From NCBI GenBank assembly GCA_021234155.1, contig JAJEKV010000074.1:646154-710153 (forward strand): DNA of 64,000 nt. The letters run 5' to 3'. The stretch comes from Isoetes taiwanensis. Lineage: Eukaryota > Streptophyta > Lycopodiopsida > Isoetales > Isoetaceae. Numbering within the stretch: position 1 is the stretch's first letter; every line of letters begins with the position of its first letter. Shown here piece by piece: positions 46,648-57,259 of the stretch. Position numbers and translations under genes: made by a program. The notes under the pieces were generated by a model. The model saw only the letters and a list, made by a program, of their open reading frames with translations, made no database searches and was not told where the DNA came from.

Positions 46648-48763
46648 CCAAGTCCTTTGGTAATTTACCAGATGTTAAATACTCAGCAATCCCCACATAC
46701 CATGGAGGTATAGCAACGACCCTATACACATTTGCATCAGGAATGTCGTCATTAATTCCCGTAGGGCCTTCTCCATTGGTAAGTCTAGACAAATGATCTG
46801 GTACACTATGTGCTTTTCCAGGCCTCAACACTATCTTAAAGTTGAACTCTTGAAGAATTAATAACCATCTTGTAATTCTTCCGGTCACGCATGGTTTATT
46901 GATCAAATATAAAAGAGCTTGATGATCAACATAAAATAGAAAATAATTTCCCAAAAGATAATGCCTGAACTTTTGGACAGCATAAACCATGGCCAAAGCT
47001 TCTCGTTCAGTTGTTGTATACTTCTGCTCAGTAGAGTTCAACTGTTTGCTGGCATAGTGTATGGGTTGATCTTTAGATCCTTGTTGTTGTTGTGCGAGTA
47101 GTGCGCCCACTGCTACTTTTGAGGCGTCGGTGTGCACATGAAATTTCTTGTTCCACATTGGAGTTACCAGAATTGGTGATGAGACTAAAAACTGTTTAAG
47201 TTTCTCAAATGTTGTATCACAATCCCCATTCCATTTGAATTCCTTGTTTCCAGTAAGTTTGTTCAAAGGGGCTGCTATCTCAGCAGTTTGGTTAACAAAT
47301 TTGCGATAATAGTTAACTTTCCCTAAGAAACTTCTTAGTTGAGTGACATTCTTTGGTGGTGGCATACTTATTATCACACTGACTTTCTCAGGATTAGTCA
47401 ATATTCCTTTCTCACAAACAATATGACCAAGCAGTATACCATGTGTAACCAAGAACGTACACTTTTCAGGATTTAATGATACTCCATATTGTCGGCACCG
47501 CAGGAAAGCTTTTCTAAGTTTTTCCACATGACTGTTCCATTCACTGAACACTGAGAAATCATCTAAAAAGATTTCCATGAAGTCCCCAATATATTCCTTG
47601 AATACTTGGAGCATAACTCTCTGAAAACAGGAGGGAGCATTGCTCAACCCAAAAGGCATGACCTTATATGCAAATGTTCCAAATTGTGTTATGAACGTAG
47701 TTTTGTGCCGATCATTTGGATGTATTTGCACTTGACTGTAGCCTGAGAAACCATCCATGAAGGAATAGCATTCATGGCCAGCTACATTTTCTAGCACCTG
47801 ATCAGTAAAGGGTAAAGGGAAATGATCTTTTTCTGTTACAGCATTTAACTTTCGGAAATTGACACAAACTCTAAGCTTGCCATTTTTCTTTTTCACAATC
47901 ACAATAGGAGACACCCATTCACTTATTTCCACTTCATAGATGAATCCAACTTGTAGAAGCTTCTTAATTTCTTCCCTAACACTTTCTGCATAGTTAGGGT
48001 TTAACCTATATGCCCGCTGGTATATAGGTGTCGCGTTAGGAATAAGAGGTATTTTCATTTGCACCACGTCAGGGTGGATTCCTCGCAAGTCCTTATAATT
48101 CCAAGCAAATATATCAATAAACTCTCGTAGTAGGTCAGTGGCTTGTTGTAAAAGAACAGGTGGAAGGTGAGCTCCAATTTTGATTAATTTGGGCTCTTCT
48201 TCTGTTCCTAAGTTTAGCTCTATTAGCTCTGGGAGTCCTATAGATGGAACAAGTTTTCCATCTTCCAACTTGTGAGCTTTTGTTGGTTCCAAAGTAATTT
48301 CTTTTTCCACTGCCTCCACGAAATGTTGAGGGTACTCTTTTGTTTCTTCCACCATAAAGCATAATTCATCCGATTCGCCATCGATATTAATGCCATAGAA
48401 ATCATCTTCGTCGACAATTTCGTCCATGACACCTTCCTCAATGTCCTCATCTTCTTCATCGGAGAACAATGGTTCTTCTTGCATAATGGTTGTACTTCCA
48501 GTCCGTAAATTGATTGTAGCCTCTTTCCCTTGTCTTGTTAGAGTCAGAGTATTGCTTGACCAATCATGGACTGCCTTGGAGGCCCTAAGCCAGGGTCTAC
48601 CGAGCAATAGTTGATAATCCATTGCTCTAGGATCTGTCTCTAAGACTATGAAATCCTGTTCAAACTCCAAATCCCCAATAGAGAAACTAATGTTTTTAAG
48701 CATACCTACAGGTTTCACTTTTCGATGATCTGCCATTTTCACATCGAATGGTTTGTAAGTCAT
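46574..48763 (-). CDS. Pol of element A: protease end, reverse transcriptase, RNase H
   Basis: A 729-residue frame. Residues 1-90 are the protease C-terminal half (LLLGRPWLRASKAVHDW). An acidic linker follows to about residue 160. The reverse transcriptase runs from about residue 230 to 430 with FMDGFSGYSQVQIHP and the catalytic MEIFLDDFSVF, in which FLDD replaces the usual YxDD. RNase H at about 535-660 has VHTDASKVAVGALL, TEREALAMVYAVQKFRHYL and VDHQALLYL. It ends 74 bases into the integrase frame because of a frameshift. It would copy element RNA into DNA. It is intact over all catalytic blocks. Confidence 0.92.
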   Translation of the reverse strand: MTYKPFDVKMADHRKVKPVGMLKNISFSIGDLEFEQDFIVLETDPRAMDYQLLLGRPWLRASKAVHDWSSNTLTLTRQGKEATINLRTGSTTIMQEEPLFSDEEDEDIEEGVMDEIVDEDDFYGINIDGESDELCFMVEETKEYPQHFVEAVEKEITLEPTKAHKLEDGKLVPSIGLPELIELNLGTEEEPKLIKIGAHLPPVLLQQATDLLREFIDIFAWNYKDLRGIHPDVVQMKIPLIPNATPIYQRAYRLNPNYAESVREEIKKLLQVGFIYEVEISEWVSPIVIVKKKNGKLRVCVNFRKLNAVTEKDHFPLPFTDQVLENVAGHECYSFMDGFSGYSQVQIHPNDRHKTTFITQFGTFAYKVMPFGLSNAPSCFQRVMLQVFKEYIGDFMEIFLDDFSVFSEWNSHVEKLRKAFLRCRQYGVSLNPEKCTFLVTHGILLGHIVCEKGILTNPEKVSVIISMPPPKNVTQLRSFLGKVNYYRKFVNQTAEIAAPLNKLTGNKEFKWNGDCDTTFEKLKQFLVSSPILVTPMWNKKFHVHTDASKVAVGALLAQQQQGSKDQPIHYASKQLNSTEQKYTTTEREALAMVYAVQKFRHYLLGNYFLFYVDHQALLYLINKPCVTGRITRWLLILQEFNFKIVLRPGKAHSVPDHLSRLTNGEGPTGINDDIPDANVYRVVAIPPWYVGIAEYLTSGKLPKDLDAAGERDFIKKAASSLHFNSWTTV

Positions 48764-49436
48764 GCAATTTAAGTTTTTTTCTAAAAACTTTAGTCATGAT
48801 GTTTACTCCTGCGCCTCCATCAACTGGAACTTTTGGAACTTCCATTCCATGCATTTTCACAAGAACTACTGGATTGAGCTTTTCAGTTGGTTCAGTTGTC
48901 CAAGTAGCAATTGTACTTCTGTTTTTACTGTATCCACTTGGTAGTCCCAGTTGAGGAAAATATTTACCCAATGCGGATAAGGGAACTGGAACAGTCATGT
49001 TCCCAATTTCCTTCTTAAACTTTCCCCATTTACAATTCTCATCTATTGCCACATTTCCAAATTCCTTACACTCAGGCCACAGACTCAGAACGAGATTCAA
49101 TGGCGTGGGAATTACCAACTGAGACACCTTATCCTTAAGGGTCTGCAGGTCATGTACTTGATTTTCACTCAAGTCATTGTTTTCTTCCTTAGAGCATTCA
49201 TCTTCCAGCTGCTCCCTAACATTTGCAAAAATTCGTCGCTCCTCATCTATGTTGGGATATTGGTTTTTCTTTGTTTGCGGTAGATTATTTTGAGTACTAG
49301 GGATTTCAATCCCATGCTCTTTGGCTTTTTGCCGAGTCACAGCCTGAACAAGAACAGAATAGTCCACTCCTACCATCCTGGCATCACGGGCTTTAGTTTC
49401 TTCACTAGTGGATGCTTTACCATGGGCTACGTACAT
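48696..49436 (-). pseudogene. Gag end to protease of element A
   Basis: The frame carries, just upstream of its Met, the third zinc knuckle (CWNCGEKGHFSREC, read in this frame at about 49480-49440). It then has a linker and the protease active site VPVDGGAGVNIMT (Asp-Gly-Gly, as in relatives of Tat/Athila). It runs out of frame at an A7 run at about 48775, where a one-base difference joins it to the Pol frame at 48763. Confidence 0.8.
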
Positions 49437-50472
49437 TCCCGCGAGAAGTGGCCCTTCTCACCACAGTTCCAACAGGAATTATCCCGCAGAATCTTTTTAT
49501 CTTTTCCTTGAGGAGTAACAACAAAGGTTTGGGCTGTTTCCTTTTCTTTGTTTTTTCCATACACGCATCAGTATCATGATTGCCCATTTTACATATGTGA
49601 CAAAACTTAGTGTCCAACTTAGTTCTGCATTCATTAGCGTAATGACCTGATCTACTACAACGTGTACACCAAATGTAACTACGTTTAGTTTCTCCTTGAG
49701 CAATCTTTTTCAGATTCTCTTCCATAGCATTCAGTTTACTTTGAATGTTTTGCACTTCCTTATCATCAGTTTTTGTTTTCTCAAGTTTGCTAATTTTTTC
49801 AAAACCCAACACTCCATGTATTACTACAGCTCTTTCCATGGCTTGATCTAATGTTTTTGGAGCCTCTAGAATTAATTGTTGCTTAACTCTAGCTGGAAAT
49901 CCATCTACATACCAAGAAACTATGTCAAGTTCATGTGGCTTTGGGTCCAGTTCACTGGCTAGCTGGCTTACCCGTAGAGCAAACTTCCGAGGATCCTCCT
50001 CGTTTTTAATCTCAATATTCTTGAGCTCATCTTTGAGCTCATGATAAGTAGGCGTAGTCTGGTATGCCTTAAGAAACCTCGTCTTAAGCTCATCCCAACT
50101 ACTAATACTACTCATGTTCTTATACATCCAGTCTGCGGGTTTTCCTTCCAACATAGCAGGGAACAAAGTAATACGGACAACATCATCAGTCTGATTATTG
50201 AGGGAACTTATTCCTTCAAATTGATAGACATGGGTTATTGCTTGAGTTTCAGAGGATTTTCCAGCTCCAAATTTTGGATATGGAATATGATTTTTTGAAG
50301 AAGTAGCCATATTACCAAACAAAGGTTTGATATCAGGTAATATCTCAGACTGTCTTGCAGCCTCAATCTTTTGTTTCTCTCTACGTTCACGCCTTTCTGT
50401 TCTTTCCAATTCTTGTTTTAATCTCCTTTCAAGCCTTTTCTCTTTTTCCTCGGCAAGGCTCTTGTACATCAA
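49417..50472 (-). CDS. Gag of element A
   Basis: The 351-residue frame begins with an Arg/Glu-rich coiled-coil-like segment (residues 5-42). The central retrotransposon Gag domain has FPAMLEGKPADWMY, TRFLKAYQTTPTYHELKDEL and LDIVSWYVDGFPARVKQQL. Two CCHC knuckles follow: CTRCSRSGHYANEC and CHICKMGNHDTDAC. A frameshift after about residue 318 moves the third knuckle into the next frame, so the last 30 residues here are out of frame. Gag assembles the cytoplasmic particle. The leader between the LTR and this start is about 350 bases. Confidence 0.9.
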   Translation of the reverse strand: MMYKSLAEEKEKRLERRLKQELERTERRERREKQKIEAARQSEILPDIKPLFGNMATSSKNHIPYPKFGAGKSSETQAITHVYQFEGISSLNNQTDDVVRITLFPAMLEGKPADWMYKNMSSISSWDELKTRFLKAYQTTPTYHELKDELKNIEIKNEEDPRKFALRVSQLASELDPKPHELDIVSWYVDGFPARVKQQLILEAPKTLDQAMERAVVIHGVLGFEKISKLEKTKTDDKEVQNIQSKLNAMEENLKKIAQGETKRSYIWCTRCSRSGHYANECRTKLDTKFCHICKMGNHDTDACMEKTKKRKQPKPLLLLLKEKIKRFCGIIPVGTVVRRATSRGNVRSPW

Positions 50473-50810
50473 GCACTTGCTATTAACATAATGCGGACAT
50501 TATGACCATGCATTATCACAGGATTTCAGGCAAGAAGGATTCTTGGAATTGCTGTCATGTTCATAACATTTGCATTTTCCATTTGCTAAACTAAACAGCA
50601 ATTAATTTTGCATTTCCCATTGGCTGGATTGAACAGCCATTTCCGTTACAACAACAAAAGAAAAATTCATCTCAAAGTAAGCTAAATTGAACAACAATTT
50701 CCTTTACAATTAATCTTTGCATTTCCCATTAAACAGAAATTTTTCTGGATAACAGCAAAAGGAAAGACAAAAGTTTTATCTCAAGGAAACTAGGTAACCA
50801 AACAGACTGG

Positions 50811-50827
50811 TCCCGGCAACGGAACCA
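50811..50827 (-). other. Primer-binding site of element A
   Basis: On the minus strand, TGGTTCCGTTGCCGGGA begins one base after the 5' LTR. It is close to the complement of the 3' end of plant tRNA-Asp (TGGCGCCGTTGCCGGGG-type), with mismatches at positions 4, 5 and near the end. Confidence 0.8.
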
Positions 50828-50828
50828 A

Positions 50829-52245
50829 TGTTAACCCTCCAGTCTCTCACCCTGGAGTAACAACTTTGCACAAGAAGGAAATACAGCCAGGCAAGTTTAT
50901 CTTACCGTTAATGGGCTGCCCAGGAAGTCTGCCCAGTTAATAGTTCCCTTCACGTCTCCTTGCTCATCCATATCCATGTCTGCATCAAAGAACATGATTA
51001 TTTCCATGACTAGATATACAAGAAGTGCTGACAATGCATTGCTAGATTCGCAACATAACATGAAATCACAGGTATAAAATAATTTCCGTTCACATGACCA
51101 GAAGAGTTCCTTGATGCTCATTCCAAATACATAACCACAATCATAGCTCTAATCTCGCTGCTCTGGGAATAACTAGGTTTACATAACCACCGAAAACTCC
51201 ATTTCCATTCCCTTTTCTGAAGATAGAAGTAAATTCAAGAAACAACAACAAGCAGCAGAGTTTACAGTTTACCTGGTTACTGGGTCTGGGAAATACTGAA
51301 GATGGCGGAATGGCAATCGGAATCACAGATCGGAATGGCTTGTCAAATCACAAATCTGCACAGCAGTCGGAATGGTCTCCGGATCCCAGAGCAGGCGGTT
51401 TCGGCCAAACAGGTTATACATGTTCGCCCAATTTCGTGCGTTGCCCTATTTTATGCTTTATGAGGTTATTTGTTAACATTTTAAACATCTTAACTTTTAG
51501 GAATTCATAAGCAACATGCTACACAATAACTATCAAAGCAATGCGAAGCAAGGGAGAAACGTAAATTTTCTATTCCAAATTTTCTCTAACGCAATACAAC
51601 GTTTCTCTCTGGGTGTTTAGTCTAGTGGTAACACACTAGGTCTAGCAACTATAGGTCTCGAGTTCGAGACTGCCCAGAATCGCACTCTGAACTGTTGGGT
51701 GTCAAAACCCACAGACACAATGTAAAGTGGTTGGGGGCAGGGCCCAACCAAGCAATGTAGTGTGGTGTATGGTCACATGTCCAGTTGGATGCTGCCTAGT
51801 CGCGTGACTGCCTAGTCGCGTGACGTTAAAATACTATCTATCTATCTCTCTTTTATAACTTAAAACAATTAATCTATGTCGTCCAACATGGCAATCCTAA
51901 GTTGGAGTAATCTCCAACATCTATTTTTTGTGTTTTCTAACATTTAATCCTAACCGTAATCTAGTGCCTCTTGGCCACATGTTCAAAGCACATTTATTTA
52001 AATACTTCCTAAGCTAACTTGTTATTCTTTAAAATATATTTCAAAGTTACATGAACTTGTTGCACCATGGACAACCCCATGGCCTTTATTGCTTCTTTGA
52101 TCGCTTCTCACTTGATCTGCTTGCCCGGTCCCAACTATCATCCTCTTGTAACTTTCTAACAGCTTCTAGTACTCCGCTTTGGTCCTTACTATCGACGACC
52201 ACCTCTTCGGTCTTTTGTTGACGTCGCCGGTCCTGGTCATATACA
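50829..52245 (-). repeat. 5' LTR of element A (with SINE insertion)
   Basis: 1417 bases, the counterpart of 42105-43302. The 219-base length difference is explained by the SINE at 51611-51844 and small deletions. TG...CA ends, then CCACC at 52246-52250. Confidence 0.95.
51611..51844 (+). mobile_element. tRNA-derived SINE, family 1, inside the 5' LTR
   Basis: A-box-like TAGTCTAGTGG (51618-51628) and B-box-like GAGTTCGAGAC (about 51659-51669) lie at tRNA-like spacing. The body has a GGTTGGG/CCCAACC hairpin and a GCCTAGTCGCGTGAC direct repeat. The 3' end is TGACGTTAAAA followed by CTAT repeats. The empty site is present in the other LTR, which places the insertion between TCTCT duplications at 51606-51610 and 51845-51849. 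The 3' box resembles the ends of the LINEs in this window. Confidence 0.9.
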
Positions 52246-53940
52246 CCACCCCAGATGAAATTCATGACAATACACACGATCTCATTCGTCTTACATTGAG
52301 GAGCCAGTAAGACAGATGCCATATAGACATGGGTGTTGCTGAGGACAGATCTTGCAACTTTGATCCTACCAGGCAAAGATAACTTAGCCACCTTCCACCA
52401 GAACAGATGTTTCTCAAGACCTTTAATGATCTCATCCCAAGCACATGAGGCAGAAACATGCACCCCCACAAGAATGCCCAAAAGCTTTGTGGTTTGACCA
52501 TGAGGAAGGACCATCCAAGGGTAGTCAAGAATACAAGAGGGAACAGCACTATCCAGTGTCCATAGAGCAGTGCACTTTCTCCAATCTACAAGAACTCCAG
52601 AGGCCAAGGAGAAAGTATCTAGAAGCAGCTTAGCATTATGGAGGTTTTCATCATTGGCCATAAGAAAAAGGAAAGTGTCATCAGCATACTGATTACACAC
52701 CTCCTGAGAACCATCCAGCATGGGCAGACCCTGGATGACACCTTCTCGAGCTGCAACATCAAAGAGTTGAGCCAACACTTCTACAGCAATAGTGAAGAGC
52801 AAGGGAGCCAAAGGACAACCCTGTCGAATCCCCCGACCAACAGTAAAGATTTGGGATGGCTCACCTTGAAAAAGCACTGTAGACCGCGCTGACACATGAA
52901 GCTTCATAACATCACGGGTGAATGCCTCTCCAAATCCCAAAGCAAGAAGGCATTTCTCCAAAAATACCCAATCCACACTGTCATAGGCTTTAGCAAAGTC
53001 TAGTTTGAGGAATACCACTTGATGACCCTGCAAGCGAGCCCAGCCCTCGTATGCAGCCGCAACATTGTTCAAGATGCAACGGCCAGGGAGAAAGCCAGAC
53101 TGTGTAGAAGAAATTGACTCAGCTAAGATGTTGCGTACCTTGTCAGCCAGGGCTTTAGCAAATATTTTGTAGACAGATGAGAGCAGAGTGAGAGCAGGGC
53201 TTTAGCGCCAGTCAGAAATGGATCTAGGCTCTTTGCACTTTGGAATGAGAGAGATGCATCCAGTGTTGAGGATCTTATCTAAGCTTTGAGAATGCTGAAA
53301 GTCACAAAAAGCAGCATAGACATCATTGTTAAGCCAAGGCCAGCAAGCTTGAAAGAACTCAATAGGGAAGCCATCAAGGCCAGGACATTTATCATGCTTC
53401 AAATGAAACACAGCCTCAGCGGAGATAATTGGATGTACCTTAGACAACACAGCCGTCTGCATATCCTCCTGGAATGGCATGGGGTGCTGAGCAAAGAAGG
53501 AGGAGAAATGATCAAGAAGATGTTGCTTGAGTTGCACTGGATCAGAGATGAACGAGCCATCGGGAAGCTGGAGGGAGTGGACGGATGTTGCCTGCCTTCT
53601 CCTTTTGGATGCTACAAAGAAAAAGCGAGTACACCTATCTCCATCTTTGAACCATTGCAAACCAGCCTTCACTCGAGCATGCCGAATCTGCTCATTTTCC
53701 AGCAGTTTAATTTGTGAAAGGACTAGCTTTTCTCTGGCCCCATTAGAGGGAACATGAGAACGACAAGTTGCAAGTTCACCATACAATGCAGAAAGTTGCT
53801 CTCTTGCCTGTAATGCTCGAACTCTGCCCCATTCCTTAGCGAGAGACTTAACAGCAGAAAGAGCCGCAACTACACCAGCCATGCCTCTTCTAGAGGAAAA
53901 TGCTTGGGACCTAGTTCGCAATCTATGCTCACAGTAATAA
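52246..53940 (-). mobile_element. L1-type LINE, reverse-transcriptase part
   Basis: The frame 53921-53202 encodes the region before and into the reverse transcriptase (WFKDGDRCTRFFF, KCPGLDGFPIEFFQ, GCISLIPKCKEPRSISDWR). After a short gap 53072-52246 gives VVFLKLDFAKAYDSVDW, GIRQGCPLAPLLF and NQYADDTFLF, the catalytic palm with YADD, ending in FIWGG at the LTR element junction. The endonuclease and ORF1 are missing, so the copy is 5'-truncated at about 53940. It continues at 42104. A stop after ISDWR and a frame change make it inactive. Confidence 0.88.
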
Positions 53941-54505
53941 ATTTAAGTAATTGCTGCTCCTTTGTTGCATACGAAGCAATTAACCGATGCTGACCTCTGT
54001 ATTTCTTCCCTGGAAGCTACTGAAGTATTAAGGAGAAGGTCTGCCTCCTGCCATGACAAAACAAGGAGAAAGGTGGGTCTGCATCTCTATCTCCATTCCG
54101 ATTTGGTAGCTAGGGTAAGAAGAAAGAGGAGGGAATCGCCGAGGTTTTGGATTTAATTTACAAGAAAGTTTTTTTTTTTAAACTACAATTCCATAATTTC
54201 CCTAATGTCTAAAGTCTCCTACTGTGTTTTTTTACTTCTATTCTATAATATATAATAATGTATTTTTCCTAATGTATAATTTTACCAATTCTATTGGTCT
54301 AATGTCATTTCGATACTATTTGTTTTTAAAGTACGTATTATATATACTGTACGTATTAATACGTTAAGTACGGTATTAATAAAATAAGAGCTCAATTTGA
54401 CCTATCAACTTATAGGTATAGTACGTATAGTACTGTGAGGAAGGTACGGGACGTATATAAACGTAAAATACGGTAAAATACGGGTAAAAAAACACTGACC
54501 TTGAT

Positions 54506-55640
54506 TCTGCTGTTCTTACCCAAGGTTTTGCTATTCTTACCGGCCTCGATGTCTTCTAAGCTGTCTTCACGTTATGCCAAAAACCTGCTTGCAATTCTGG
54601 GCTGTCAAGCATACCTCCACGCTTCGCGTCGGCACGCTTTACATTCCAGAATTGCAAGCAAAACGTGTTTCTCTTATACAATGGTCTATGCTACAGACAC
54701 AACTTTTCGTCTAGCCACTATTCATCATACATTACATGTCCTCACTTAGAACAACATAACATTACATTGACTTGATGCTACCGTCCATGGACATTCAAGA
54801 ATTTTTATGGCTCCAGTATGAGCTAGTGACATTACATTGACTTGATGCTATCGTCCATGGATCTTTATGGCTCTAGTATGAGCTAGTAAGACAATATGTA
54901 AAGCTATATGGTGTGGAATATGTAAACCTATGTGGTGACAGTAGAATAAGGAACATATGCCAATAAGAGACTAAATTGTTGTCTTGTATTTTAAAATATT
55001 AACCATGACCTTGATGATACTTAAGAATGATAGGTTGGTACCTATATTATTGAATGAAGATGAAATATTTTGATTATATGTTAGTGTTAAACGTCGTTAA
55101 TTTATTAAAATTAAAAATGTTTTTCACATTACTTCGATCAAAATTACATGTTAGATGGTTCAAAACTACTTAAAATTATAAGATAATATGGTCTCCATGT
55201 TCCGCGCACTTAAGGAGGAAATGTTTAAGAAATTGATATAAAAATTAAAAATTGAGCAACAAAGATATCTTCAGATACGTAAAGATGTCCTCTACTTATT
55301 AATTAGAAAATTATGCTTAAATTAGAAAAACTGATAAAGTTATAGCTGTTCAAAGTTTGGGGCGGGTTAGATGCCATCAACACGTGGGTGTTGACCGATC
55401 CATGTGGGAGTAACGGCCTATCTATGTGGCACCCTAGGCCAGGCTATGCTAGTTGGGGTAACCTCTTACTTTGCATGCACGAACTATCTTCCCCCCCAAT
55501 GGGCCTTTGAGGTCACGCAAATGGGGAGGACCGGATGAAGTTCGAGTTCCCGGCTAGCCCTGATTAGCCCCTCCTTATTTTCTTCTAGCTTGCCTATGCT
55601 ACATATGCTATATTCCTATGCTACCTACCTTCTTGATGTA
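54506..55640. other. Spacer with a small hairpin
   Basis: A 14-base inverted repeat (GCTTGCAATTCTGG at 54587-54600, complement at 54646-54659) encloses 45 bases. TTACATTGACTTGATGCTA with ATCCATGG-like sequence is repeated at about 54763-54800 and 54832-54860. No gene was recognised. Confidence 0.45.
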
Positions 55641-55642
55641 TA

Positions 55643-55755
55643 GGGGAAAGGAAAATGGGATCCCATTCTGGCACGTAGGGAGGGGTCCCGCGACCGGCGG
55701 CAGCCGGGAGCGGGTCTCCCGCAGTGCCAGAATGGGAGACCATTTTTCTTTCCCC
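55643..55755. mobile_element. 113-base MITE with TA duplication
   Basis: GGGGAAAGGAAAATGG at the left and CCATTTTTCTTTCCCC at the right are inverted repeats. Similarity continues inward for about 33 bases (CCCATTCTGGCAC). TA lies directly outside both ends (55641-55642 and 55756-55757), as for Tc1/mariner-type MITEs. The GC-rich centre can also fold. Confidence 0.85.
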
Positions 55756-55764
55756 TACAAAACA

Positions 55765-56010
55765 GAAGTTGGGGATGCGTTTTTGCCTGTTGGAAACAAA
55801 TCTGAAGCAAAGGGAGTACCGGATTTGAAGCATATGATGCTTAAGGTTGGGATGAGTTTTTGCCTTTTTGCTGGAAACAAATATGAAGCAAGAAGTGTAC
55901 CGGATTTGAAGCATGTGATGCTGAAGGTTGGGATGCGCTTTTGCTTGTTACTGTTACTGGAAACAAATCTGAACCAAAAAAAGTATCGATTTAAGGCATC
56001 TGATGCTTAA
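55765..56010 (+). repeat. Three tandem units of about 80 bases
   Basis: Units share GTTGGGATG-G-TTTTGCCT, GGAAACAAAT-TGAAGCAA and CCGGATTTGAAGCAT-TGATGCT. The unit length is close to a multiple of three plus indels, so an open frame crosses it, but there is no protein match. Confidence 0.8.
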
Positions 56011-57255
56011 GGTCGATGGCTATGGCAGCCCACCGCAACCCTTGCTCTGTTATTTGCTCCTATTTTGACCATATCCAGGTGTTTTTATTTATGATTTGCG
56101 AATGGATGAGTGCAGCATCTGCAGAAACTGTCGCCTTAGCTAGAAAGAGGGCATCTGCAGAAACCGTGGCCATGGCCAGAAATAAGGCAACATGAAAATT
56201 GTAACAGAAATTGATTTGCAAAGAACACTGATTTGAAGAACTGATTCTTAGCAGAAGAACCGATTTGAAGCTTCGGAAGAACCTGTTTGAAGCAGAGAAG
56301 CAGACGATTTGAGGTACCAGTTAAACTGAAGAGCAGAGCACCGGTTACCAGAAGTTTCTTCACCGGCTACACGGAATCATCGAGCCGACTTCCATTCCGT
56401 GTCGGAGGGAGGGAACACGTGGCGAGACCACAATAAAAACGAAGACCCAACTTCTGTTTTGATATCTTCCTATGCTACCTCCTCCTTGGGCATTTTGTAT
56501 TGTTTGAAAACATATAATAGCCATGTTGAGCCATTGAATGAAAAATTGAAATGGGAAGTTACTTACTTAGTCTTTTGTACTAGCTCCACATGTCCATGAT
56601 ATGAGTAGATAGACAGGAGGATGATAGACATGGGCACTTAAGAGCTCCAAATTGAATTAGAAGACTAGGGGATCTTTGTGAGCCTTTAGCAAGGCCTTGT
56701 GGTTACTTAATAAACTTGACACTGTGGATTATTAGAATGTAAAGCATTGCCGTTATATACAAAAATTGTGTTATATATCTACGAAAGTTGTTCTCAAAAG
56801 AATCCTTGGATATGCTTGGGAAGAAAGATTTGATTTTTTCCCTTACATTTGGCTTAACAATGCTTCTTTACCTTGCATTTGGCTTAACAATGCTTTTGCA
56901 TTAAATCATTCAACTCATGCATACCAACTTGTGTAGAGTTTATTTAAGCCTTGATGGGATGTTGGGTTACTTGGAGGCCTATCCAAGACAAGTAAACACT
57001 AGAGACTGGCAGGACTCAAGGACTGAGTGGGATGAAGGGGATCAAATATAACATAGCAAATGATATGAACAAAATGAAGGGATGGAGCAAATGAAACCGT
57101 GACAAATAGGGCAACATGAACAATGAGAATCAAAAGGACAAGAAAACATGACATTAAGACTAACAACGATCAATAAAACAAGTAGAACAAAAGCCGCAAT
57201 GAAACAAGGAGCAAGGAAAAAGTGAAACAATAGAGCGAAGCAGAAACTAATGAGA
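56011..57255. other. Spacer
   Basis: A CATCTGCAGAAAC pair occurs near 56115 and 56151. Otherwise no gene or element was recognised. Confidence 0.4.
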
Positions 57256-57259
57256 CTAA

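Larger units (their letters stand above)
42105..52245 (-). mobile_element. Full-length Ty3/gypsy LTR retrotransposon A (Ogre/Tat/Athila-like)
   Basis: The element is 10.1 kb long, flanked by CCACC at 42100-42104 and 52246-52250. Order on the minus strand: 5' LTR, primer site, gag, protease, reverse transcriptase, RNase H, integrase, extra ORFs, polypurine tract, 3' LTR. An Asp-tRNA-like primer site, an FLDD catalytic motif and extra ORFs after integrase point to the Ogre/Tat/Athila group; this is inference. LTRs differ by about 1 percent, so insertion was recent. Frameshifts in gag-pol and a stop in integrase make this copy non-autonomous. It sits in the FIWGG-coding motif of an L1-type LINE. 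Confidence 0.93.
40388..54497. mobile_element. hAT-like non-autonomous element (outermost layer of nest)
   Basis: The ends are CAGTGTT at 40388 and AACACTG at 54497. They are flanked by ACCCTGAT (40380-40387) and ACCTTGAT (54498-54505), an 8-base duplication with one mismatch, as expected for the hAT superfamily. Subterminal regions on both sides are full of short GTACGTA and ACGTAAAATACG-type motifs in opposing orientations. The element's own sequence is 40388-40733 and roughly 54165-54497. The rest is the LINE and LTR element inserted in it. No transposase is present. Confidence 0.7.

Noticed and set aside
48765-48782. Programmed -1 frameshift at the A7-C run in element A protease
   Set aside because: The heptamer is in the wrong phase and the required change is +1, so a simple indel in the A run is more likely.
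51611-51690. Functional tRNA gene
   Set aside because: A and B boxes are present, but the acceptor and anticodon stems do not close properly and a SINE body with tail follows.
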